From the NCBI RefSeq assembly GCF_030463535.1, contig NC_132878.1, positions 24,061,925 to 24,125,924 of the forward strand: 64,000 nt of DNA, given 5' to 3'. The notes beneath the pieces were generated by a model. It did not search any database. It was given only the letters and a program-made list of their open reading frames with translations, and was not told the origin of the DNA. The translations under genes were made by a program, and so were the position numbers. Of this stretch, positions 34,317 to 45,174 are shown piece by piece (positions within the stretch are counted from its first letter, which is position 1; each line of letters begins with the position of its first letter). Source of the stretch: Salminus brasiliensis. Taxonomy: Eukaryota > Chordata > Actinopteri > Characiformes > Bryconidae.

Positions 34317-37300
34317 ATGGCAGCTGCAAGCAACAGTAAGTTAAGTATTCAGAAAGTATTCAGTACTTGATTTCGCTTTGTATTTGTGTTATATCTATAT
34401 GTATTTGTGTTAAGTATTGTTATATCAGAAAGAGTTCATTCTTGAGCAAAAGTTCATTCTTGTGTGTGTGTGTGTGTGTGTGTGTTTCCTACACAGAAAG
34501 ATTTAAACTCACTGGACCTAATGAGGAGGAGTGTCAGCCTGGCTCTGCTGCTACTCTGTCCTGTCACCTGTCTCCTGAACTTAGTGCTGTTACCATGGAG
34601 ATCAGGTGGTTTAGGGAGACGGACTGTGTTTGTCTCTATAAGGACAGACAGGTGACAGAGGGGAGGGGCTACGAGGGCAGAGTGAGTCTGTTCACTGAGG
34701 AGCTGGAGAGAGGAAACGTCTCCTTACAGATCAGAGACTGTGACCGTTCAGATACTGGACATTACCTGTGTCAGGTGATCAACGGAGACACAACAGAGGA
34801 GTGTACAGTAGTAGTATTCGGTAAGTGATTAGGAAGGCCTCTGTATATAAACTCAGTATTGGTCTTGTCTAATAATGAAACATGGAAAGCCACAAATGAG
34901 AAAGACAGTGCATCCTAAACTGGTTCACAGTCTACCATACACAGAATGACCAATCAGAATACAGAGTGCAAGTGACAGTACTGTGCGGTGAAGCAGGCAG
35001 ATCTCAGCAGAACAACCAGTGACTATAAATCAATAATGTACATTAACGCATGACAAGTACTATGCATATGTCCACGGTATCCAGTTCTTTGTGCACACAG
35101 TTTTCTAAGATTGACTCAAGGGCCATTTCTCTAGACATTGCTGTGGATTGCTGTGATAGCTTTACCAATAAGCTGAAGTTGATACCTGCCCCTCAAAAAT
35201 GTCCCTTGGATTTAACTTATCATGTTGATGAGAATCTATAGTCTAGCACTGGAGGGAAAGGAGCTGCAAGTATTGCTTGAGTTTGGCTGATGTCCCACAA
35301 CACGAATGACCTGTTGCTGTTGATGCAAGGAGTTCCATTGCTGTGCCTGAGCCTGAACCTTCACCAAAGGACATATCTTTGGCCCCTCAACGACAGCTAT
35401 GTGGTCTCTAGGTGTCACGTAGATTTGATGGAGTGGCTACACCCTGCTGTGACAGATTGTAGTGCACTTGCATTGCCTCATCAGATAAGGACTGTATTCA
35501 ATGTTGGCATAAGATTTGACGGGAAAAGCAGTAATGGCACAGGGAATTCCTATTAAAGGAAACTGCTGGGAAGGTTGTGTTTACTGAAGAAAACTTTTGA
35601 TATTTCTGCAGATTAATTGATCTGAATGACAGTTCCAGAGACCCGTTCAAGATGACACGAAATGGCATTATTAATACCTTGTGTTGTAAGAGGCATTCAG
35701 GTTTTGACAGTGAGAGATGCTTGAAGACACCTCTCACTTTTATGTTAACATTTGTGGGTACCTGCACTGTTGGTTTCTGTAGGTCTTCCTTTTGCATTAG
35801 TAAAAGGACACAGTGTCATTAATGTAAAGCACGAAATGCTAATGAAATACTGTACTACTGGAGTACTTGTGAACAGCCTTGCTAAATGCAAGTGAGTGAG
35901 TGAGTTACAAGCCAGGTCCAAGAAGTCAAATAAAATGATGTAAAAATAATAATAATAATAAAAAAGTACAAATAGCCTGATTGGACTATTGTTGGCCCTC
36001 TTGAGTGAAAGAGGGACGTAAGGAAATTATGAGGTTATATTAAAAAGGAAAGCAGTCTTATAATTGTGGATAATATGAAGATTTACCTAACACTGTGTCC
36101 CTTTCTGTTGTTTACACAGGTCCATTCTCATATGTAAGTAAATACCTATATTTATTTTACCACATGAAAATGGATGTTTTGGATAGATGAAAATATCTGA
36201 TGTTTTTTGTGTATTCAACATGAATACACACATGAAGTTGATATTTCAGTTGTGCATAATTCCACTTCACCCCTTTGAGAAAACAGCAGACAACAAAGAA
36301 TCTCTGTAGGGCCTGTTAGGTGTGATGGAACTGTTGTTATGGGATAACCACATCTACACTTCATCATCTTAATTACACATGAGCATAGAGAACACACAGT
36401 AAAAGTTGTGTGTTCAGATTATGACTTGTGTGAAAGCTTCACTCTGTGTTATCCACTTCTGCAGGTCTCGAGTGACAGGGAAACAGGTGAGTGTAAATCA
36501 GATATTGATGACTTGATTTTAAATGAAGAAGTGTTTTGTTCTAAATATATGTAATACTTTCTCACTGATCACCTTCTCACATGAATCACCTGTGTGTTTA
36601 CCATTATTTCTGAATAGCTGTTCTATATGAAGTTATACGTGTACATCCAATCAGGTGATTAACCAACATATTTAAAAAGGTGTTTTAATCTGTTTGGATT
36701 GAGTATCAAGGCAAACATTTAAATAAATCAAGCAGGTGGAAGACAATCATTAGGTGCAGCAGAAAGTCTGATGTATTAATGAGATCAAACCAACCTAATA
36801 ACAATAAAGCCCGTCTCTTCTGAAGCTGTAGATCAGATCTGGGTTGCTTTACTGTAGAGAATCTACTGTACAAGAACACTCTGTAGAACTGTAGATCCTG
36901 TTGTCCTTTTGAAACGAACAAGTCTCAAATAAGAAAATATTGGTGAATGTTTTTGTGAAAACTGCATAAGAGAGTTTTAACAAGAACTTTCTTTTTAGGA
37001 ACAGTGAATAAGGTGTTATTATTTACAGGTTACTACAGAAACATTGCTGTTAGTTCAGATCTGACTACAGAAAATACAGACAGATTGTAAACAGGTTGTC
37101 TTTTTATGCACTTCCAGTGTTTTCAGTGTTTTTACCTCTTGCTCTAATTTCTTTTAGGTCATACCGTTTTAATCTCTCAGGTGAGCACATTACAGATCAC
37201 CTTTATTTAATATTACATTCTTCTATGTACTCTTGGAATGTGTGTTTGGAAAAGGACAAAATGTACAGTGTGACTCCAACTTAAAGGACATGTGAGGCTT

Positions 37301-40300
37301 CACTGATGAGGCAGACAGGAGCTGGCATATAGTGATTTAATATGTAGGTGAATTCTAAAGAATTTCTGTAGACACACATGGTGATTATAGAAATCCATTG
37401 TATGTGTATGTGAAAGTGTGTGAATATACTGCAGGATGAACAGCTCAGAAACATTTACAGGGTGCTTCTTGTTTTTCTGAGTTTTTCCTCTGAATGGTTA
37501 TGGCACATCCTCCTCGTTCTGCTTCATTTATGTCCACAGGAGGAGAGAAAGTGGACAGAGGAGGAGAGAATGAAAATGAAGCAATCTGCTCTGCTTACTG
37601 GTGAGTTTTAAAGCAGCTACAGCAATGACAGTTATGTCTATTATATTATATGTCTGTATATTATATTATATTATATTAATTATATTATATTATATTAATC
37701 TAGTAAATCTACCAACACAGGATGGACCAATCGTGTTGCAAACATTCCATCCTCTCTCTACTTCTTTACTTCCCACAAGCCTTTCAAAAAATATATTAAA
37801 TATAGATGAAATGTTTCCTGAGTGTTAAATTAAAGTGTTTCTTACAGAGTTATCAAGACAGACTAAACTGCTTCAAGACAAAGAAAGACTTCTAATGGAG
37901 AAAAATGCACAACTAATGGAAGATATTCAAGAAAAGGACAAGCGTCTGACAGCAAATGCAGAGACAGTTCAGATGATGGACAGAGCACTGGAAGAAAAGG
38001 AGAAATATCTCAAAGCAGTAAAGCATGAATTCACACAAACAACAAATAAATTAGAGGAGAATCTTAAATTACAAAAGGTAGAATTTGAGCAAAGACTTTT
38101 GGAGAAATATAAAGAATTAAATGATGTACAACAACAACTGAAGAATAAAGATATAAAACTAGAGGAGAAGGAGGTGGTCATTAAAGATCATTTAGAGAAG
38201 ATTAGCAAGAGAGATCTGACATTAAAGGAAACAAATGACAGATTAGAAAGTGCTACTAAAAAGCTTCAGGAGAAAAACACACAGCTGGAGAAAACAAACA
38301 CACTGCTGAGAGAGAAAGAGACTCTACTGGAGAATGCAGAGAAAGAGGTGGAAATCAATAAAAAGCAGCTGGAGACACTGGGAGAGGAACTGCAGGAGAA
38401 AAAGACTCTACTGGAGAATGCAGAGAAAGAGGTGGAAACCAGTAAAAAGCAGCTGGAGACACTGGGAGAGGAACTGCAGGAGAAAAAGACTCTACTGGAG
38501 AATGCAGAGAAAGAGGTGGAAACCAGTAAAAAGCAGCTGGAGACACTGGGAGAGGAACTGCAGGAGAAAAAAACTCTACTGGAGAAGGCAGAGAAAGAGA
38601 TGGAAACCAGTAAAAAGCAGCTGGAGACACTGGGAGAGGAACTGCAGGAGAAAAAAACTCTACTGGAGAATGCAGAGAAAGAGGTGGAAACCAGTAAAAA
38701 GCAGCTGGAGACACTGGGAGAGGAACTGCAGGAGAAAGATACTCTACTGGAGAATGCAGAGAAAGAGGTGGAGACCAGTAAAAAGCAGCTGGAGACACTG
38801 GGAGAGGAACTGCAGGAGAAAAAAACTCTACTGGAGAATGCAGAGAAAGAGGTGGAAACCAGTAAAAAGCAGCTGGAGACACTGGGAGAGGAACTGCAGG
38901 AGAAAAAGACTCTACTGGAGAATGCAGAGAAAGAGGTGAAGACCAGTAAAATGCAGCTGGAGACACTGGGAGAGGAACTGCAGGAGACAAAAACTCTACT
39001 GGAGAATGCAGAGAAAGAGGTGGAAACCAGTAAAAAGCAGCTGGAGACACTGGGAGAGGAACTGCAGGAGAAAGATACTCTACTGGAGAATGCAGAGAAA
39101 GAGGTGGAAACCAGTAAAAAGCAGCGGGAGACACTGGGAGAGAAACTGCAGGAGAAAAAAACTCTACTGGAGAATGCAGAGAAAGAGGTGGAAACCAGTA
39201 AAAAGCAGCTGGAGATACTGGGAGAGGAACTGCTGGAGAAAGAGACTCTACTGGAGAATTCAGAGAAAGAGGTGGAAACCAGTAAAAAGCAGCAGGTGGC
39301 ACTGGGAGAGGAACTGCAGGAGAAGAGCAGTGAGCTACAGGAGATGATGATCCTACTGGAGCAACAGAAAACTGAACTGAAAGAAAAAGACAAGCAGCTT
39401 AAGGAGAAGGAGAGACTTCTAAGAGAGAGAGACACACAGCTACTGGAGAGAGACAAGCAGGTTGAGGAGAAAGACAGACTTCTAGAGGAGAGAAACAAAC
39501 AGCTGCAGGAGAGAACAGATCCAGACCCAGCAGTTCCACTCAGGAGGAGAAACAGCAAAGATCGGATACCCCCAGACAGTGAGTAACTTTATTTTGCACA
39601 AAATAAATAAATAACACACAGAAACACTTTTATGAAACGTAATTGAGTGTTAATTGCAGTTCCTTGTGAAAAATATTCAGTCTGATAAACGTGTGTGTGT
39701 GTGTGAATAAGTGAATAACCAGGTCAACAAGGTGCTGCTGAGATGTTTAGTAATATGTTTATTGCTACAGCAGCATTCAGACACTGTAGTAGCCCATACT
39801 TTACAAATACACTCAGATATGAACAAAATAGAAAATAAAGAAAGAATTTCCTTATTTTGCAATAATTATCATAATAATAATAACCTATGATGCTAATTTC
39901 TCAATATAATAACTCAAACTAGTTTCTAATACTTTCATGAGTAGTAATGACTCATTTTTTTCTCTGAGTCAGTGTTTTGAGAAATCCTGAGATAACAACT
40001 AATTACTTTAACATACTGAGACAGTTTGAATGTGAAACAGAGAAAGATGAAACCCATTTCTCCTAAAAGGCTGAAACAGGCAATCATACAACACGCTTGT
40101 GTTAATCTTATTAGTTGCATCTGTTTTAATTTCATTGAAGTTCCTAATAGATAACTCCAATTCTGTCGCCTGCACAAACTGTGGGACTGTCTGTAATTAG
40201 CAGCATTTTTAATAAGTCTGACCCTAAACTTTTCTTTTTAAATAATGACTTATTCTGAAATAGTATAAACTATACTGCTGGGTTCTATTTTTTACAGTGA

Positions 40301-41764
40301 GTGAAGAGACTGCAGACTCCGCAGCACCACTCAGAAGAAGAAACAGTATGGAGACACTTCCTTCAAAAAGTTAATCACTACACTTTCATATTGTGTCTTA
40401 ATAATTCATTTGAATAAAGAGTAAATCTCTCATTCCTGTTCTTTACAGTGAGTGGAGAGTCCTCTAGTGCAGCCTTTCCAGTGTCCGTTCCTGTAGCAGA
40501 ACTCAGGCTGGTGCTGCTGGGGAGGACTGGATGTGGGAAGAGTTCAGCAGGAAACACTATCCTGGGCAGAGAGGAGAGGAGCCAGGCTGGAGCGTCTACA
40601 GTGAGGCAGCAGAGTGAGAGCAGACAGGGGGAGGTGGCTGGGAGGCTGGTAACTGTGGTGGACACTCCTGACTGGTTCAGTCCTGGACTCTCTCTGGAGG
40701 AGCTGAGACAGGATGTGGGACACTGTGTCCATCTGTCTGCTCCAGGACTGCACGCCTTTCTCTTAGTCCTACCAGTGAAGCAGTCTACAGGAGAGGAGAG
40801 AGGAATGCTGGAGAAAATGGAGGAGCTGTTTGGAGAGAGATGTTGGAGGAACACTGTGATCCTCTTCACTGTTACTGATGAAGACCAAGAGAAGAACATT
40901 GAAGAGTTTGTCCGATCAGACAACCAGGAGGTCCAGAGACTTGTAGAGAAATGTGGGAACAGGTTTCACTGTCTCAACATTAAGGAGGGTGGAGATGGTT
41001 CTCAGATCTCCGAGCTGCTGGAGAAGATAGAGAAGATGGTGGAAGGAAACAGAGAGAAATTCTACAGCAGTGAGATCTACCTGGAGACACAGTCTCAGAT
41101 CAGAGCAATGGAGGCAAAGATCATGAGAGATAGAGAGGAGATAAGAGAGAGACAAGAAAGAGAGACTAGAGAGAAACTAGAGAGTTGTGAACAGGAGACT
41201 TGTATGAAGTTTACAGAATCAGCTGCTAACTTTAATGCTCAGATAAATCAACATGAAGAGCGAATAACTAAACTTGAGGAAATTCTCAAAGAGGAACAAG
41301 ATGAGAGGAGAAAAGCTGAGCTACAGAAAGAGCTGGAGACAGAGAGACAGCAGAGGAATGAGGTTCAGTCAGAGTTAGTGAGACTGAAAGAAGAGACTGA
41401 AAAGGAGAGGAGAGAGATGGAAGAGAGACACAGACAGGAGATGGAGGAGATCAGGGAGACGTATGAAGGAGAAACCAGAAAGGAGGTAGAGAGAAACCTC
41501 AGGAAGATCATCCTGCCTGAACTCCAGCAGAGAACATGGGAATTAATAACAAAAAAGCAGAAAGATTTTGATTGGAGGATGGAGGAAAAGGAGAGAGAGT
41601 TAGAAACACTGAGACAGAGACTCAGACAGGCAGTTAGAGAGGGAATCCGAGCAGGAGGAGACGGTCATCAGGAGGACACTGGTGGACTGTTTAGCAGGTT
41701 AACACAGCAGCTCTTTTGGAGGACACTCAGTGATCCAGTTATAAATACTCAGTCAGATCAGTGA
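34317..41764 (+). CDS. Gene 3: intact IgV-coiled-coil-GIMAP fusion, 1193 residues
   Basis: Nine coding exons: 34317-34335 (19), 34497-34820 (324), 36120-36133 (14), 36465-36486 (22), 37158-37180 (23), 37540-37600 (61), 37848-39578 (1731), 40298-40369 (72), 40449-41764 (1316). Sum 3582 nt, exactly 1193 codons plus TGA, with every junction AG/GT. Domains: IgV about residues 8-113 (Cys29, Trp44, Cys98), polar linker to 154, coiled coil 155-731 with twelve 28-residue repeats, linker 732-755, AIG1 GTPase from about 773 with P-loop GRTGCGKSS near 780-788, C-terminal coiled coil to 1193. No signal peptide (MAAASNKRFKLTGP) and no transmembrane segment, so cytosolic location is inferred. The function is presumably immune; partner and substrate are unknown. 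The first donor is GTAAGT and the ATG context (AAGATGG) is strong. The donor of the 72-nt exon (GTTAAT) is weak. Confidence 0.9.
34497..34820 (+). CDS. Gene 3 IgV-domain exon
   Basis: V-set domain with Cys29, Trp44 (MEIRWFRE), DRSDTGHYLC (canonical Asp-Thr-Gly and Cys98) and the family's extra cysteines (ECQ, DCVC, RDC, EEC). The acceptor is TTTCCTACACAG after a (TG)12 run; the donor is GTAAGT; borders are phase 1. This is the most canonical V domain of the five. Confidence 0.93.
36120..37600 (+). CDS. Gene 3 linker exons (14, 22, 23 and 61 nt)
   Basis: 36120-36133 (GTCCATTCTCATAT), 36465-36486, 37158-37180 and 37540-37600. The joined frame reads FGPFSY, VSSDRETGHTVLISQ and [20 protein letters not shown], leading directly into ELSRQTKLL of the coil. 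Only one 14+22 pair is present, against two 8+n pairs in gene 2. The stretch has no hydrophobic helix. The 1.3-kb intron before it (34821-36119) holds no other recognised gene. Confidence 0.8.
37848..39578 (+). CDS. Gene 3 coiled-coil exon with twelve 84-bp repeats
   Basis: Single 1731-nt exon, 577 residues, phase 1 at both ends. Residues 1-157 of the exon are non-repetitive heptads (QDKERLLMEKNAQLMED...). Positions 38318-39325 are exactly twelve 84-bp units, each 28 residues or four heptads, beginning [17 protein letters not shown] and ending LGEELQEK. The exit is SSELQEMMILLEQQ...[15 protein letters not shown]. Units differ at few positions (K/E/D at position 1), indicating recent expansion or homogenisation. 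A long parallel coiled coil is expected; the repeat adds about 4 nm per unit by standard coiled-coil geometry (inference). Confidence 0.93.
38318..39325. repeat. Coding minisatellite, 12 x 84 bp
   Basis: Start 38318 plus 12 times 84 gives the exact end at 39325. Other copies: about 1 in gene 1, 4 in gene 2 (24568-24901) plus 8 in the unspliced block, about 1.5 in gene 4. Confidence 0.97.
40298..40369 (+). CDS. Gene 3 72-nt linker exon
   Basis: Acceptor TTTTTTACAG, phase 1-1, translation MSEETADSAAPLRRRNSMETLPSK. The donor reads AAAA|GTTAAT where gene 2 has GTAAAT. Skipping it would keep frame because 72 is a multiple of three. Confidence 0.8.
40449..41764 (+). CDS. Gene 3 AIG1/GIMAP-type GTPase exon
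   Basis: About 438 residues ending with TGA at 41762-41764. G1 is GRTGCGKSSAGNTILG, G3 is DTPDWF, the conserved box is LSAPGLHAFLLVLPV, and the G4 region is TVTDEDQEK, again without a basic residue. The first 230 residues are nearly identical to gene 2. From EEIRERQERETRE onward the coiled coils diverge, then agree again at EMEERHRQEMEEIRETYEGE before different C-termini. The patchwork suggests exchange between paralogues. Contiguous frame with gene 3 exons makes this the only complete fusion in the window. Confidence 0.95.
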
Positions 41765-42104
41765 GTGATCCTGACTGTCTTTCAGAACAGATCAGTGCTG
41801 TCAATAATATCATACATATCATAGTATCCATACATATTAATACTGTGTGTGTTTGCTCTGTAGTATGTATGTGTGTCTACACTATACTTATCTGTTAAAT
41901 GGTCAAAATGGTTGTCTTATCTGTAACCATGTTATAGGGCTTGTCCAATCACAAGCCAGGCCATTGTTACACAGAGAACAGCACTAAGCATAAACAGGCA
42001 TGTGTTCATGGATCATTCATTTTAGTGATCTATAATGGCCGGTCAGTGTCTCACCATCAACTTACCAGAAACTCCTTAGCATGGACATGGACATAACACT
42101 CCCC
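41765..42104. other. 3' flank of gene 3
   Basis: Presumed 3' UTR and flank. No clear canonical AATAAA close to the stop; nothing else recognised. Confidence 0.4.
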
Positions 42105-42314
42105 ACCCCCCTCCACAGTGTTTCCACAGTGAAACGAGTACTGTATCAACATGGGCTGAAAGGCCACTGTGCCAGGAAGAAGCCATTCAGCCTGAGAATA
42201 CCAACTCAACTGTAAAACACGGGGGTGGCAGCATCATGTTGTGGGGTTGTTTTGCTGCAGGAGGAACTGGTGCACTTCACAAAATAGATGACATCATGAG
42301 GAAAGAACAGTATG
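42105..42314 (+). mobile_element. Tc1-like transposase fragment
   Basis: Shifted frames give VSTVKRVLYQHGLKGHCARKK (end of the HTH region) and VKHGGGSIMLWGCFAAGGTGALHK, a well known Tc1 catalytic-region block, with degeneration between them. It is cut on the right by the TGTAAGGGG element at 42315. Confidence 0.85.
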
Positions 42315-42795
42315 TGTAAGGGGTAGCTTTAGGGCAAGGCCTCCTCCTACCAACAGGGGGAGGCCCGAGTCACCCCAGCCAGTAATTGAGCCCAATTCCC
42401 CACACCTGGGCAGTAGGCTATATAGGCACACAGATCCAATTGCCCCACTGCTGTATCTTTTGACTCTGGTTGAGTGTGTGTGCGCCAGTCAGTGTCTCGA
42501 GTAAAAGGTTTAGTGGGCGTCACTCTCCTTTGTGTGTTTGTTCTCCTGTGTCTGTGCAGTGTTTGTGTCTGTGTGTGCGTGTTTGCACACATACACTCGG
42601 TAGCAGAGGAAGGCAGGAGTGTCTGTCTTCCCTGGTGTGTGTGCCTGTGTGTGTGTGTGTTTGCACACATACACTTGTTTAGCAGAGGAAGGCAGGAGTG
42701 TCTGCCTTCCCTGTAACTTCCCAGTTTTCTCCTTTATTTTGCTACCGAGTGTATGTGTGCAAACACAGACACACAGACGCACTGCTCCCCGCTGG
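42315..42795 (+). mobile_element. Partial TGTAAGGGG element (same family as 51429-52030)
   Basis: Starts TGTAAGGGGTAGCTTTAGGG inside the Tc1 fragment and follows the reverse complement of 51429-52030. It includes two units of a GGCAGGAGTGTCTGYCTTCC block separated by (TG)n. The far end is replaced by the LINE beginning near 42795. Confidence 0.75.
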
Positions 42796-45174
42796 TGGAA
42801 TTCATGATAGTCAAGTGCAGACCTTTTTATTTAGTACGGGAATTCTCCGCCGTTCACATACCACCTAGCGCTAGTGCTAATGCTAAAGAGGCACTATGGG
42901 AACTGCACGGCGCCATAAGCGATCTGCAGACCAAACATCCAGACGGACTGTTCATTGTCGCCGGAGATTTCAACCACAATAATCTCATGTCAGTCCTCCC
43001 TAAATTCCATCAACATGTGGACTTTGCAATGAGAGGAGCGAACGCGCTGGACCTTGTTTACACAAACATTCCCAGCACGTACCGCTCCCACCTCGCATTC
43101 TCAGACCACATGTTTGTGTGGCTGACTCCAGCATACACACCTCTCATCAGACGCTCCAGACCAGTTCAGAAGCAGGTGAAAACCTGGCCGGCAGGAGCCA
43201 TCTCTGCCCTTCAAGACAGGCTGCAACTGAAGGCGACTCTGTTAACTTGGAGGAGTATACAGCATCAGTCACTGGCTACATCAGCAAGTGTATTGATGAT
43301 GTCACTGTCTCCAAGACCATCCCCACATGGCCAAACTAGAAACCGTGGATGACTTCTGAGGAGTGTGCGCTACTGAGGACCCGTGACTCGGCCTTCAGAG
43401 TGGGTGACAAGGTGGCCCTGAGGAGAGCAAGAGCCAAATTGTCACCAGCCATTCGAGAGGCAAAGCGCACACATGCCCATAGAATCCACAGCCACTTCAA
43501 GGACACGGGTGACACGCAGCGCATGTGGCAGGGCATCCAGGCAGTCACAAACTACAGGACAATGCCACCGTTCTGTGACAGTGATGCCTTCCTCCCTGAT
43601 GCCCTGAACGACTTCTATGCACGGTTTGAGGCACAAAACAACACGTTGGTAAGCAAGATCACGCCCAAGCCGGACGAGCAGGTGTTGTGCCTAACTGCAG
43701 GATGTGAGGAAAACTCTGCGCAGAGTCAACCCACGGAAAGCTGTAGGACCAGACAACATCCCCGGCAGAGTGCTCAGAGAGTGTGCAGACCAGTTGACGG
43801 ATGTTCTCACGGACATCTTCAATGTCTCCCTGTGCAGCTCCACTGTCCCAACGTGCCTTAAGACCACCACCATCATCCCCGTGCCGAAGAAGTCCAGGGT
43901 GTCCTGCCTCAATGACTACCTTCCCGTTGCTCTCACCCCTCTCATGAAGTGCTTCGAGAGGCTAGTCATGAGGAACATCAAGACCCAACTGCCCTCTTCA
44001 TTGGACCCCCTGCAATTTGCATATCGTCCCAACCGCTCTACGGACGATGCCATCGCCACCACCCTTCATCTCTCCCTTACCCACCTGGAAAAGAAGGACA
44101 CGTATGTCAGAATGCTGTTCATAGACTTCAGTTCAGCATTCAACACCATCATCCCACAGAATCTCACCAGGAAGTTAAGCTTGCTGGGCCTCAACACCCC
44201 CCTCTGCAACTGGATCCTGGACTTCCTGACGGGAAGGCCCCAGTTAGTCCGGTTCGGGGACAGCATCTCCAGCACCATCACAATGAACACTGGGGCACCC
44301 CAGGGCAGTGTACTGAGTCCTCTGCTGTTCATCCTGCTGACTCATGACTGTGTTGCGAAACACAGTTCTAACAGCATCATAAAGTTCGCCGATGATACAA
44401 CTGTGCTGGGTCTCATCAGCAAAGGTGACGAGTCATAAAGGTGCAGCAGCTGACAGACTGGGGTACAGTCAACAACCTTCACTGGAATGTAGAGAAGACC
44501 AAGGAAATGGTTGTTGACTTCAGGAAAACAAGACACGACCACTCTCCGCTCAACATCAACGGCTCCTCTGTGAAGGTCGTTAAGAGCAACAAGTTCCTTG
44601 GTGTCCACCTAGCGGAGAACCTCACCTGATCCCTGAACACCAGCTCTATAGCCAAGAAAACCCAGCAGCGTCTCTACTTCCTCCGGAAGCTGAGAAAGGC
44701 CAGTCTCCCTCCACCCATCCTCACCCTCTTCTATAGGGGGACCATAGAGAGCATCCTAAGCAGCTGCATCACTGCCTGGTTTGGGACCTGCACAGCCTCT
44801 GGCCGCAAGACCCTCCAACGCATTGTGAGGACAGCTGAGAGGATCATCGGAGTCTCTCTCCCCTCCGTCATGGACATTTACACTGCCCGCTGCATCCGCA
44901 AAGCAACCAGCATTGTGGATGACTCCACCCACCCTTCACACAGACTGTTCTCCCTCCTGCCATCAGGAAGAAGGTACCGCAGCATCCGGTCCAATATGAC
45001 CAGACTCTGCAATAGCTTCTTCCCCCAAGCCATCAGACTTCTCAACTCAACTTCTGAACTGATGTTTTTTTCTGTTACATGTCTCATGGTCCTGGAGGAA
45101 CGCTGTTTCGTTTCACTGTGTACTCTGTATGTAGTTGAAATGACAATAAAACCCACTTGACTTGACTTGACTGA
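42795..45174 (+). mobile_element. CR1/Jockey-type LINE, 5' truncated and frameshifted
   Basis: Plus-strand pieces in different frames: endonuclease remnant with [10 protein letters not shown] (about 42955), reverse transcriptase from 43704 with [36 protein letters not shown] and FADDTTVLG, then the C-terminal part to about 45160 (RTAERIIGVSLPS, RLCNSFFPQAIRLLN). It ends in GACAATAAAACCC and a short (TTGAC)n tail. At least three frame breaks make it inactive. The tail ends exactly where duplication copy B starts. Confidence 0.9.

Noticed and set aside
35050..35560. Open frames in the large intron of gene 3, possibly an old retroelement
   Set aside because: Translations have stops between pieces and no motif that I can name, so I left it as intron.
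38266..39558. Long open frames antisense to the coil repeats
   Set aside because: They mirror the 84-bp repeat in other frames, are very Ser/Phe- or Pro/Leu-rich, and have no splice or promoter context. They are shadows of the sense exon.
42470..42720. Val/Cys-rich open frames resembling secreted peptides
   Set aside because: They come from (TG)n inside the TGTAAGGGG element.
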